A stretch of DNA of 64,000 bases from Tieghemostelium lacteum (Eukaryota > Evosea > Eumycetozoa > Dictyosteliales > Raperosteliaceae), in the NCBI GenBank assembly GCA_001606155.1, contig LODT01000031.1, forward strand, positions 434,001-498,000, read 5' to 3'. Below are positions 33,312-44,400 of the stretch, piece by piece. The notes under the pieces are model-generated. The model was not told where the DNA came from. It ran no database searches and was given only the letters and a program-made list of their open reading frames with translations. The translations under genes and the position numbers were made by a program. The first letter of the stretch is position 1. Every line of letters begins with the position of its first letter.

Positions 33312-34129
33312 GGTTGTTGTTGTTGGTTGTTGTTGTGGTTGTTGTTGTGGTTGTTGTTGTGGTTGTTGTTGTGGTTGTTGTTGTGGTTGTTGTGGTTGTT
33401 GTGGTTGTTGTTGTTGTGGAAATGTAGGTGATGTTGACTTTTGTTGATCTTTTCTTATTTGATTTTGTTGTATTTGTATATCTTGAAATTGTTGTTGTCT
33501 AAAGTGTTGATCAATCAGTTGTTTTTGTTGATTGTAATGGTATTGCTGGAATGATTGATTTTGTAATTTTTTATCATCTAACAATATCCATTCCTCTGAT
33601 ATTTCATTTTCAAATCTCTTTATAGCACCAATATCATTAAATTTAAAATCCAAATGAATTTTACCACTCACTACAGGATTTACAATACTATTATTGTTCT
33701 TAAAAATACTGACATTTACACCATTGTTGTTATTCTGTTTATATGTAATAACATCATACCATCTATTAAATGATGACTGATTCTTTAGTGAGTGTATTGG
33801 TATAGTTATTACACCAATAAGATTATCATTGAATATTATAACTTTATCATAGATTACAAATACTAAATCTTCACCTTCATTTAGTTCCCTATGCATAATT
33901 TCAATCGTGTTATTATCATCTCACTCTACAATAAACTGTAACTATATACATACACATGAAATGTTTCATTCCAGTAGGGAGTTATAGTATTTTGAAGTGG
34001 TTTTGTTCTGTATACTTTATTATTATATTTGAGTTCAACATATGGATTAATATCTTTTGCATCTTTTTTTAATAATGAATTTGCTTCAATTACTGTAATT
34101 GAAACTTTGGTGCCACCAAATGACTCCAT
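31283..34129 (-). CDS. C2 + RING1-IBR E3 ligase ending in a MYCBP2-type RING-Cys-relay module, three exons
   Basis: Exons 33954-34129, 32635-33888 and 31283-32595 (introns 65 and 39 nt). Order of modules: a C2 domain (residues 1 to about 130); a Gln/Pro-rich tract encoded by CAA repeats; a RING1-like finger (CIICKK, then DECLHNFCKNC); and an IBR-like finger (CPDVKCGF, then FRCNKCSTEFCASC). A Cys-rich bridge follows, then a RING plus tandem-cysteine domain closely resembling human MYCBP2/PAM: ELCNICWVESLNSAPVIVLEC, AFEGLHKS, and the closing CPLKISHP with LGCSLCKN. The two relay cysteines map to Cys802 (AARCDEG, codon 31619-31621) and Cys851 (SFFCWNK, codon 31472-31474); the supporting Glu813 and His862 are kept. 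A canonical RBR RING2 catalytic motif is missing. One surplus base in the CAA tract near 33320 breaks the frame as given. Predicted 913 aa once in frame. Confidence 0.85.
33254..33419. repeat. CAA/CCA coding microsatellite (poly-Gln/Pro), with a phase slip
   Basis: On the + strand, nineteen TTG units (33254-33310) are followed by 12-mer units TGGTTGTTGTTG and shorter variants. Read on the minus strand this encodes Gln runs with interspersed Pro. TGG landmarks are 12 nt apart except between 33311 and 33324, where the spacing is 13, so one extra base shifts the reading frame. Confidence 0.9.
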
Positions 34130-34602
34130 GCAATTCGAATATTATTGTCGTGTGTATATAAAATAAATATGAAAATGAGAATAGAGAGGTGACAAAAAAT
34201 TTTTTTCAAAGAGGGGTTGCAAATTTTTTGGTAAATTGAGATAACAACGACTTCTAATTAAATTTTTATTTTAATCATAATTTATAAAGTTAATCTCAAA
34301 TTATTAACAATTTACAAATGATCAATCTAAAAATAAAAAAAAATAAATTATTTACAATGATTGAAATCATTTGAATACTTTTAAATCCCTACTATTTGGA
34401 TAGTTTTAATAATATACATTCATTTTATTTAAATTTACGCCCTATATTCCACTGCATTCATAATCTTTAGAGAAAAATAAATAATCTTTAAAAATGAAAT
34501 TTTATGATAATTTACCACACACTATTAATCAAATAAAATCAATAAAGATATTATAAATATATTTAAAAAAAAAATGATATTAATAATTATCATATTTAAA
34601 TA
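34130..34602. other. Divergent intergenic region
   Basis: 473 nt between the C2/RING-Cys-relay ligase gene and the four-TM gene. AT-rich, no open frame or RNA structure recognised; presumably two promoters. Confidence 0.6.
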
Positions 34603-35352
34603 ATGTCTAATTTTATAAGTAATTGGGAAGAAAATTCACCTAGAATTGACAATAGTATCACTCCCAAAAAAAAGGAGGTAAAATCAAAGAGAAGGAATAT
34701 AGTTTCAAGATGGTTTAAAAGTAAAAAGTAAGTTTAAAACTATAATATTAAACATAAATGTGATATTAATATCAAAAATTTGATATAGACCATTTCCATT
34801 TGTTTTGATATTCTCATTTTTAGCCAATGTACCTATACTCATATCGACTGTGGTACTTTTGGGTTTGAGATGGTCTAGTGAGTGTAAATACATTGGAGCA
34901 CTACTAATAGTATATATTATTCTATTTGTAATTAATATCCTCTACTCTTTGTATTTTCATTCAAAATTCAAAAGAGGAAAACCAAGTCATTTCATATCCG
35001 TTGCTAAGGATTTTGGTTTGAGTTCTTTTGTTTTGTATACTGGAGTCAGTGTTATTATATTCATTATCTGTGAGTTCCTTAGAAGAGCTACAGAGTTTAC
35101 ACAATGTGTAGGTATAATCTATTTGTGTTTAGATTCTCAATATAGTGCACATCACTAACTATAACTCTATTGATATAAACCTAGTACCAAAACAATAGAC
35201 CTATTTATCATTTACTAAGAGGTGCACAAGGTCTTGATATATTCTTTTTAGTTGGATTTTATATAATCAATTTCCTCTCTGTATGTTTTAGTTGCTATGC
35301 AACCAAAGAGAAAAAGGAATTACCAAAACATAAAGGTACTACCCAAAAATAA
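34603..35352 (+). CDS. Four-TM membrane protein, unknown, about three exons
   Basis: Unrecognised. Exon 1 is 34603-34727 (MSNFISNWEENSPRI, then a basic KSKRRNIVSRWFKSKK stretch). Exon 2 starts at 34789 and encodes three hydrophobic segments: FPFVLIFSFLANVPILIS, YIGALLIVYIILFVINILYSL and SSFVLYTGVSVIIFIICEFL. It ends near 35106-35113. A last exon starting near 35223 adds a fourth helix, LDIFFLVGFYIINFLSVC, and a Lys-rich tail ending TAA at 35350-35352. The exon 2-3 junction is uncertain: donors at 35107 or 35114 both reach the acceptor before GTGCACAAGG in frame. No signal peptide; the basic N-terminus suggests a cytosolic N-end. Confidence 0.55.
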
Positions 35353-35428
35353 TGCTTTAATAAACCTGTTATTGCTATAAATACTCCTTCTTTCTATTTT
35401 GCTATATATACTATCTCTATATTTATTT

Positions 35429-35860
35429 TTAAAAACCTAACCATTCATTTGCAGACTCAATTTTTGATAGAGATTTGTTTGATCTTGCTTTTTGTCTGGA
35501 AGATTCTTTAATTTCCTCATAGTTTGATGCTGCATATGAGATAAAATGATCCCATCTATATTTTTCAATTTGTTTCTTTCTTAAAAATAATTTACGTGAT
35601 TCTTTCATGTGACGTGCTTTAAATGGGTCCTGTAAAGTTTATGATCATATGTTAATTCTCATAGTTTGGGTGTGAGGTGTTTGATTTTATGTCTTCTATC
35701 CTACTTTAGTTTCTCTTTCGTTACTCCATTCGGTATCTGCAAGATCTCTCATTGTTTTTTCGAGTTCACCGCCATTTAATTCTAATGTAGAGTTGAATGC
35801 AACTGGTTTAAAGAATTTGGGCTTTATAGCTTTTACTATAAAACCTACTTTATTAGACAT
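35429..35860 (-). CDS. Small spliced basic protein, unknown, two exons
   Basis: A short gene too fragmented for simple ORF finding. Exon 1 (35705-35860) encodes MSNKVGFIVKAIKPKFFKPVA and continues to NERETK. A GTAGGA donor and a TTTACAG acceptor lead to exon 2 (35429-35629), which encodes DPFKARHMKESRKLFLRKK and ends SANEWLGF. Phase is kept and the total is 118 aa. The protein is very basic with a helical second half. No domain is recognised; the basic, compact character would suit a mitochondrial or ribonucleoprotein component, but this is a guess. Converges on the four-TM gene (76 nt between stops). Confidence 0.65.
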
Positions 35861-36081
35861 TTTGATGAAAACACGAAAATCAAAAAAAAAAAAAAAAAAT
35901 TACAAATAATTATTATTCATTATTTATATTTCTCAAATATAATAAAATTTAAATAAAGAAATAAATTTATAAAAATTATATTATAAATATAAATAGAGAT
36001 ATTGAATAACTAATGTAAGATTTCTTTTTTTTTTTTTTTTTTAGTTTTTGGATATTTTGTATATTTATATCACACCACACA

Positions 36082-37303
36082 ATGTCATCAATAACTGGTT
36101 AGTAAAATAGAAAATTGAAAACCATGATATCCATATAATATTAATTGGGTTTATAAATTAGCTACAGCACCAGGTAAAATTATATTATTTGGAGAACATG
36201 CAGTTGTTCAAGGAAAGACAGCTATTGCAACTAGTTTGTCATTGAGAACTAAAATTACATTGGTAGAAAATCAAAGAGATTCATTGGTATTGGATTTACC
36301 TGATTTACCTGAATTTGGAAAGAGAGAATTCTCATTGGATAGCATTCGTAATTTACCATCATTTAAGGAATCAGTTGAAAAGTTAGATGGATTGGTACCT
36401 ACTGAATGTAACCCAAAGTTTATAAGTGAACTCAACCAATTGATTGATATCAAAGGATTACATACATTTTTATTCTTGTTTTGTTATATTACTAAATGTA
36501 CACGTGGATTTGATATTCACTTGTCCAGTCAGTTACCTATTGGATCTGGGTTAGGAAGTTCAGCTAGTTTTTGTGTGGGTATATGTGCAGTTTTATTAAA
36601 GGCATTTAATATCTATGCATGTGGAGGTTGTGGACAGTGTTGTAAGACTGATAACTCTGTTCAAGCATCTGAACAACCATGTCTACCTCAACTTTTACTT
36701 ATAAATCAATGGTCTTTACAAGGTGAGAAAATCATGCATGGTACACCATCGGGTATTGATAACGCAGTTAGTACCCTCGGAAAAGCTCTTACATTTACAA
36801 GAAAAGATGGATACAAACCATTGAATTATATACCACCTTTGGGAATCCTCATTACAGATACTAAAGTCAGTCGGTCTGCTAAAGTTCTAGTAGAAGGTGT
36901 TATTCAAAGACAAAAGAAATATCCAACACTCATTGACCCTGTATCAAATTTAATTGAACAGATATCCAATGACTGCTTACAATCATTTACAAAGTACCAA
37001 AATGACAATGATTTTCAATCTTTACAAGAAACTATGGAATTACTCTTTGATATGAATCATCATCTCCTAGTAGGTGGTTATGGCGTTGGTCACTTTGCAA
37101 TTGATAAAGTAGTCTCAATAACTAAATCACATGGTTTACACAGTAAATTGACAGGTGCTGGTGGAGGTGGATGTGTTATAACACTACTTAAACCTGGATT
37201 CACTCAGGAACAAATTAACCAATTGAAATTAGATCTCAAAAACGCAGGTTTTGAAAGTTTAGAAGCAACAGTTGGTGACATAGGTGTTTCAATTACCTAT
37301 TAA
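36082..37303 (+). CDS. mvk: Mevalonate kinase, two exons
   Basis: Phosphorylates mevalonate in the isoprenoid/sterol pathway. Exon 1 is only 16 nt (36082-36097: MSSIT plus one base). Exon 2 (36162-37303) supplies ATAPGKIILFGEHAVVQG, the GHMP-kinase substrate-binding start. The ATP-binding loop PIGSGLGSSASFCVG, the HGTPSGIDNAV motif with catalytic Asp, and the C-terminal KLTGAGGGGCVITLL motif are all visible. Predicted 385 aa, close to human MVK (396). An insert with CGGCGQCC between motifs is unusual. The 16-nt first exon means the open frame alone gives a wrong start at 36236. Confidence 0.95.
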
Positions 37304-37412
37304 ACAATAGTAATAATAAAAAACATTAAAGAAAAAAGATATATATATATATGTGTCTAAATATATCCTTGGTTATTTTCAAAATACAATTCTTTTGTAT
37401 TCTGTTGTTTAT

Positions 37413-39452
37413 TTATGCTTTTGAATATTCTAATTGTTTTTTAAGGTAATATAAAAGGTAACCTTTACTTTTCATTACATGATGTATGGAAGTACTACTA
37501 ATCATAGAATCATCGCATTTATACCAATATTCAGAATGTTTAACAAAACATGTATAATGACCACTATCAATTTTACCAGTATGATTAACAACTGCATAGA
37601 GTTCATAGATAAATGAATCATTTCTTGGTGTTTGAATTGACAATGTGTTTAAAGTCTCTTGATCAACATCAATTATATCTTGTAATTTTCTTTTTTTTAT
37701 CATTTTTTTCTTTTAATTGATAACAGATTAATATATGGCTAAAAGTATTAATATTTGATTTAAATAAACTTACCTTTTATAATTAGTTGTATAAGGTCCC
37801 ATATCAATAGTAGAAGGAAACTCAATAAAAGTATCAATTTTGTGAGTTCTTCTATGCACTTTTGATTGTTCGAAACGTTTTAAATGAAAACAAATGACAA
37901 CTGGTAGAGTATCAAATGATAATTGTTTAGTAGATTCCTGTTTAGAATTACAATTTGAACAAAAATACTTTTCCTCTAGTTTTTCAGGGTGAGTGAATCT
38001 GTCAAGACATGATATTAAATTGGCTTGATGTTGTTGTTGTTGTTGTTGTTGTTGATGACTATTTCCATTTCCATTCGTTAGGTTGTTATTATTATTTCCA
38101 TTTGTATTATCACTACTGTCATTGTCAAATGAAATTTCAGCTTGATGTTTAGATGAGGTTATAGAGGAAGTAGATCTTGAAGATGATTTTGGAATATCTA
38201 AAGAAATATCAATAAATGGGTCTTGTGTAGATGATGTATGATTGCAATGTAGACATGTTAATTCAGATTTCAGTACACCTCCAAATGTACAATGAACTAT
38301 ACAATTACAATCTTTATCTGTTGTACCACCACAATGAAGATGTATACCATTAAGAGAGGATATAAAGAATTCATGTGCATCCTGTTGTTCATAACCTGCA
38401 AAATAATTTGAATAGTTCCAACAGGTATATAAAAAATGGTGTGGTGTAAATGGTGATTTATTACCACTGAATATATGAGAGTATAATTCATCCATTTCAC
38501 ATCCTAAACATATAACTACTTTACTATTACCATTACTATTCTCTAAATTTTGATTCACATTATCTACATTATTTTGTGGGCTTTTAGGTTCATTTGAATT
38601 TTCATTTGTATTATTATTATTATTATTATTATTCGTACTATTATTTGTATTATTATTCTTCTTATTACATTTATGCATATCACTTAAAAAATAATTTCTA
38701 AGTAAAGGATTGTGTATAAATGATTGTAAAATTGAGTTCATAAAACATGTGTTTCCTAGGTTATTTAAACCTCTCAATCCTAAAATACTATTCTTATTTA
38801 GTACTAGAGTATTGTTGGGCGTTGTTGTTGTTGTGGTTGTTGTTGTTGTTGTGGTTGTGGTTGGTGTTAATTTGTTATTATCTACATTATTGTTAGTTTC
38901 TGGGTTACTATTTAATAATAATTGGTTATCTTCATTTGAAGGTTTCCAAGTACGATATTTTACACGTTTTGGGGATGGATCAGTAATCTCTTGTAATGAA
39001 ACAGTAGTATCCAATTTAACAGATTCCATAATCTCTTCAAATTCGCTATCGTAGATATAATCTTCACATTGATTACAATATATCTGATTGAGATTGGAAT
39101 CAATTGCCAAATAATGACTAGTCTCTTTAAAGTGGTCTTTAATGTGGTGGTCTTTCCAACACCCTACATAAACACATTGTAGACATAGATGTAATCTTCC
39201 ATTAAAACAACAACATTTCATACAATGTGGTATCGGTAGTTTACTTGAATCTATCAATCTAGTTTTACTTGTCATTATATAATTTTCTATAATTTTGAAT
39301 CTATTGTATCCTCCATCCTTTTTATAAGATTCCAAATGTGTACAAGTTGATTTACAATGTGTTTCCGAATTTCCATTACTACCATTATTATGTTTATGTT
39401 GTTGTTGTGGTTGGTGGTGGTGGTTATTATTAAGTGTTGTAGTTTTATTCAT
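37413..39452 (-). CDS. usp22: USP22/Ubp8-like ubiquitin protease, two exons
   Basis: Deubiquitinase likely of the SAGA co-activator module, removing ubiquitin from histone H2B. The N-terminal ZnF-UBP is visible: CMKCCCFNGRLHLCLQC, then GCWKDHHIKDHFKETSHYLAID and YCNQCEDYIYD. The USP catalytic domain follows, with Cys box GLNNLGNTCFMNSILQSF, ubiquitin-finger Cys pairs (LTCLHC, YFCSNC) and His box SGHYTCFV. Exon 1 is 37774-39452 and exon 2 is 37413-37689; the join makes TNYKR-KLQDIID and is in phase, though the acceptor (A-run then AG) is poor. Total 651 aa; the extra length against human USP22 is Asn/Gln/Thr low complexity. Start at 39452. Confidence 0.88.
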
Positions 39453-39752
39453 TTTATATAATCTATAATAATTTCTTTTTTAATGATATAAATTCATATA
39501 TCAAATGTATATATAAATGAAATTTCTTCTAAATATATGTACAATTAAAAAATATGCAAAATAAAAAATAATTTAAAAATTTGGGTGTGTGGACTGCCAA
39601 ATTCAATGATTTTATCTTTTGGATTTATGTAATTGTATAAATCTATATCTGAGTCCTCTAACTATAATGAATGGAAAAACTGTGGAATTAGTTTTATAAA
39701 TTTTTTTTTTAAAATCAATGCATTTGCACGATTCCACACTTTGTGTTAAAAA
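39453..39752. other. Divergent intergenic region
   Basis: 300 nt between the USP22-like gene and a mitochondrial membrane protein gene. AT-rich with a T10 tract near 39702; no further gene seen. Confidence 0.55.
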
Positions 39753-41344
39753 ATGATTTCAACTTCTTTGGTGCGGTTATCAAGATCCACATTGAGATTA
39801 CATTCTTTGAATTCTACTTTAATCACCAAAAACCAACCAATTTACTACACCCAAACATTCTATTCAACCAATAATAACAATAATGATAAATTAAAATCAT
39901 TTCTAAATCAGAGAAGAAATCCACAAAAACAACAATCAATTGACAATCACGCCAAACAATCTTCAAGTGAATCAAAAGAAAAACAACAACAGCAGGAAAA
40001 AGAACAAGAAAATACAGAACAAGAAGACAATGATAATCCACAACCAAAGAATGGATTTAAAGATAAATTATTGAGAAATGCTATATCTTTGGGAGCATTT
40101 GGTTTGATATCGTTGGGTGTTTCTACTTATTTGGCTGGTAATGATGACACTGAATTCTATATTAAAAACTTGGACATGGAAGTTAAAAAGTTAACATCAA
40201 TAACAGATTATCAAGTATTGTTAAATAAACTTCAATTACTATCATCATTATCACAGTCCAATAGTACACTACAACAGATGCTCTCAAAAAAAGAATATAC
40301 AGAAATATTATTAAATCTGATTTTAGATTATTCTGATCTTGAAATTAATTTTAAGGCATCTGATACAATTAAAAATTCATCAGAGTATAGTAAGTATCAC
40401 TTCAATTGATGTGGTTTCTAACCATTTTGAATACTAATATCTATTATGTTTAGTAACTGATACTTCAATAATTCCACAAATTATGGAAGTTGGAACATTA
40501 CCATATATTGGTTTTTATGTAAAAAAGAATATAGGAGTTACAATTTCAAGAATGGCTCAAAATGGTAAGAAATAATTTCTTTTGATTTTCAATATAAATA
40601 TTAATGATTTTGGATTTAAATATAGAAAATTGTAGAATTGAATTGGCAAATAATGGTGCTCTGGAATTACTAGAGAAATTATATAGTAATAAAATAATGT
40701 CAAAAGAGATATTTAGAATTGCAATTCTACAGATATCATATACTGCCTGGAATAATAGAGATAAATTAAAAATAACAGATAGAAAGACACTAGAGACTAT
40801 TGAATTGATGGCAAAGGAAGAAGGTGAAATTCAATCTAATTACTTTGAACTAAAGAAAAGAGAATTAATTCAATCTGGTAAACTGTTATATCTACACACA
40901 AGTTTAGGTGGTTTTGTGTGGGGATGTTTTGAGAGTATACGTGCCAAGTTACCGGTAAACACTGTAGTGATAAATGGTGTAAAGAATGCAATTATAACTG
41001 CTGCAATTCCCATTTATTTTGTAGGATACATGACTACTTTATTTACAGAACAGTATAAAAAGATGGATACCACAAAAGATAAGTTCATACTGTATTTCTC
41101 TGGATGTCTATCACTATTCCCTTGGTATTACTTATTACCTGTTGTTGAAAGATTCTCACCCTATTGGATTGGTGGTCATGTACTAGGTTTTATGTCATTT
41201 TTCACCTATCTTGCCTACACCAAATCTGAAATTTTCAAATCTGATCAAATGTTGATTCTAATAGACCAAAAGGCACCAAAAAGAGAAGTTTTGATTAAAA
41301 TGCTAGAAGATCAAAAGAAAAATGAACCAACAACCAAGAAGTAA
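39753..41344 (+). CDS. Mitochondrial multi-pass membrane protein, unknown, three exons
   Basis: Exons 39753-40389, 40454-40564 and 40626-41344 close in frame (488 aa). The N-terminus is an Arg/Ser/Thr-rich mitochondrial presequence (MISTSLVRLSRSTLRLHSL). After a Gln/Glu low-complexity stretch come one hydrophobic segment (ISLGAFGLISLGVSTYLA), a helical ARM-like region (residues about 145-290, for example LNKLQLLSSLSQSNSTLQQ) and three C-terminal membrane spans (ITAAIPIYFVGYMTTLF, KFILYFSGCLSLFPWYYLLP, WIGGHVLGFMSFFTYLAY). No family recognised. Probably an inner- or outer-membrane protein. Confidence 0.7.
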
Positions 41345-41446
41345 TAAATTATAAATAATGGTGTGTGTGATTTTGTTATTTATTTTTTTTATCTTTTTCC
41401 TTTTTTAGATTTGTGTGTGGGTGTGTTTTTTGGATTCAGGATAACT

Positions 41447-44400
41447 TTAAAAGAAGAATTTTGAAGTTGTTTCAGTTGGTGGAACTGGAATACCATTAAC
41501 TAGTGGATAAGATTCTTGAATCAAGAATGGATTAGTTGGACCACCACCTCTTCTACCTTTACGCATGGAAACAGTACCAATTGGTTTGGTATTTCTATAG
41601 GATATCTCTTGTTTAAGTTTTGGTACAACAATATCATCCCATTGACCAGGAGTACTACAACATTCATCGACTATATCTCTAAGTAGATTACCTTTAGACT
41701 TGTTTACAATATGAGTAACCTCTATACACAGTGATATGATATGACCAATGTTATGGTAAGCTCTCTTCTTCTCTTCAACAACCTCTTCTTGAATTTGTTG
41801 TTCCACAGTTTTATATTCTTCGTTTATATTATTACAATTGTTATTATTTATATTATTATTATTAGTACTATTATTATTATTAATTTCATCAATAGGTTGT
41901 TGATCGTAGTGAACTACTGTAACTTCTTGTTGTAATGATTCAAAGTCAATTTCGACAGTTGATTGTATAATTAGATCACTATCAATTTCATCAGTATCAT
42001 TATTAGTTTCAGCCAATAGGTTAGATTCTTTGAAATTAGAAAGGGACGATAAAAGTGAATCAGATTCATTGTCATTCAATACAAAATCTTGTAGTGATAA
42101 CTTTCCTCCTAATGTTCCATCTTCTGATGCAATAACTACATTTTCAACTCCATTAGAAGCAAGTAAATCAGATAAATCAGTAAGTGAAGATGTCTTTTCA
42201 GAATCAAATGGTGGTGTACTAACTGAACTAACAGTATCTGAAATGCTATCTGAAATAGTGTCGCTAGTATCTTCTGAGACTGTTGATGATACTGTTGATA
42301 CTGACGATGATGATGAGGACATTGAGATATTATCACTAACATTTGAATCGGATGTTGAACTTGAACTTGATGAAGAAGAAGATGATGATGATTTCTTTGA
42401 ACTTGAAGATGAAGATTTATGCTTATGATGTCTATGTTTTTTCTTTTCCTTAGATTTATCTTTAGAAGAAGTGGTATTTGAATCACTTTCGCTGGTGCTA
42501 CTAGAGGCATCAACAGGTAATTGACCACCATTAGCCAGCAATGCTAAAGCTTCTTTTTCCTTTCTCTTCTTTTCTCTTTTCTTTCTTCTCTCTCTTTTTT
42601 CTTTCTTTCTCTTTTCTTTTAGTTCTTTTTCTTGTTCAGGTGTGAGATTTGATGGAATAGATTCATCAGTACTGCTACTACTGCTACTGCTCTCAGATTT
42701 ATGTTTAGAAGATCTATGTTTAGAAGATCTATGTTTCTTTTCCTTTTCAACGACCACAGTAGTGGTAGTTGTTGGATCACTACCCAATATAGTAATAGTA
42801 TTATCTACTTGTCCATTTATAAATGTAGTAGTTGTAGTTGTAGTAGTAGTTGATGTTGTTATTGTACTACTAATTTCACTATTATTATTTATATTATTAT
42901 TATTATTAACATCAAGTTCATTATTATTATTATTATCTTCAAGTGTTTGAGGTATCGAGAAATCCTCTGGAATGGATATATTAGAATCAATAGCTAATTT
43001 AAGATCATTAAGAGAATCATCACTACTAAATGTATCTTTAGATTCATCTTGTTCAGGTATAGAACTAATAATTATAGAACTACTAGAAATACCATTACTA
43101 GAATCTTCATTAAAGTCCTCTGCAAATGAAACCTTTCTTCTTAATTTTGGTTTCTTTTGTGGTGTATTTGCTGATGTTGATGTAATAGTTGTAGTAGTTG
43201 TAGTTGTAATAGTATTAATTTCAACAGATGATGGTTGTATTGTAGGTTGTGGTGAAATTACTGTTGATGGTTGTTGTTGTTGTTGAATCAGTACAGGTAC
43301 TGGTGAAGATAAAAATAATTCTTGTAATAAATTACTACTTTGGTTGATTGGGGATATATTGGATTTAAGTTTTTTGTTATGATTATTACCACTAAGAATA
43401 TTTACAACTCTGGTAACAAAATTACAGTCTTTTAAGAGGTGACACATGAATTCTTCATCATCTTGACCTAGGGATCTTTGAATGAGTGGTGTAAGGATTG
43501 CCTCTACAACACAATGAATGAGATTATTACTTTCATACTCAAAGAACAAGTCAATAGATTTCATCAAAATACCAGATTCCCATATCTCTCTATCAAGTCT
43601 TGGTTGATTAAGTTTCACCATAGATGCAACAAGTTGTAGACATTTCAAAGGTACCAACGAAAATGGTTTGGTGTGATCAACAGTTTGTAAGATCATGAAA
43701 ATGGCTTTCAAAGGTGACACTTCTCTTTCATCTTCCAACACTATAATTGGTTTAAAAAGTAAATTGGCAATTACAGGTAGATTGTCATTCTGCTGTTGCA
43801 GACTATTAGCCAAATTAGAAGAACTTGAGTTGTTATTATTGGACATATTGATATTTGACAAATCAATCAAAGTATTCACCAGTGACAGTATAGATATAGA
43901 TATAGGAGAGTTATATGCCTGTGAAAGTGCCACTCTGAATGCATTTACCAAAATGTTACTGGAAAATGAGTTACCATGTAAATGATAGGAAATCTTTGAT
44001 TTTGGGTATTTTCTAATGATATCCTGTACCAATTTATGAATGTTATCAATTTCAGTGTCAATGTGTTCTGCCAATTGATAGGGATTCAGTATCTCATTGA
44101 TACGTAATATTAAATATGGTACAAACTCATTTGTCCAATTGGGTTTTTCTCCACCTTTTAGACTGTTAGTGAGGTTAGAAGAGGACGATGATGGTGATGA
44201 GAATACATTGAAAAATGATGAGTTATTACTGCTATTACTGTTACTATTGTCACCTCCAAATTGTGACATTTCAATCTCTACCATTTTCAAAATCAATTCA
44301 ATCAGTTCAAAATTATTCAAATGCTGAGATAACCAAGGTAAAATATTATCTTTGTTCTGACAAATGTACAATAGTACATCTGGTTTTCTGCTGAGGTAAG

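Noticed and set aside
33250-33447. Open frame of poly-Val/Gly-Cys on the + strand
   Set aside because: It is the antisense shadow of the CAA/CCA repeat in the hybrid E3 gene and has no independent support.
36236-36300. ATG at 36236 as the start of mevalonate kinase
   Set aside because: It would remove the conserved APGKIILFGEHAVV segment, which is supplied by a 16-nt first exon and the upstream part of exon 2.
42030-42428. Acidic open frame inside the SAPS-like gene on the opposite strand
   Set aside because: Antisense of Ser/Thr-rich low-complexity codons; no start context or domain.
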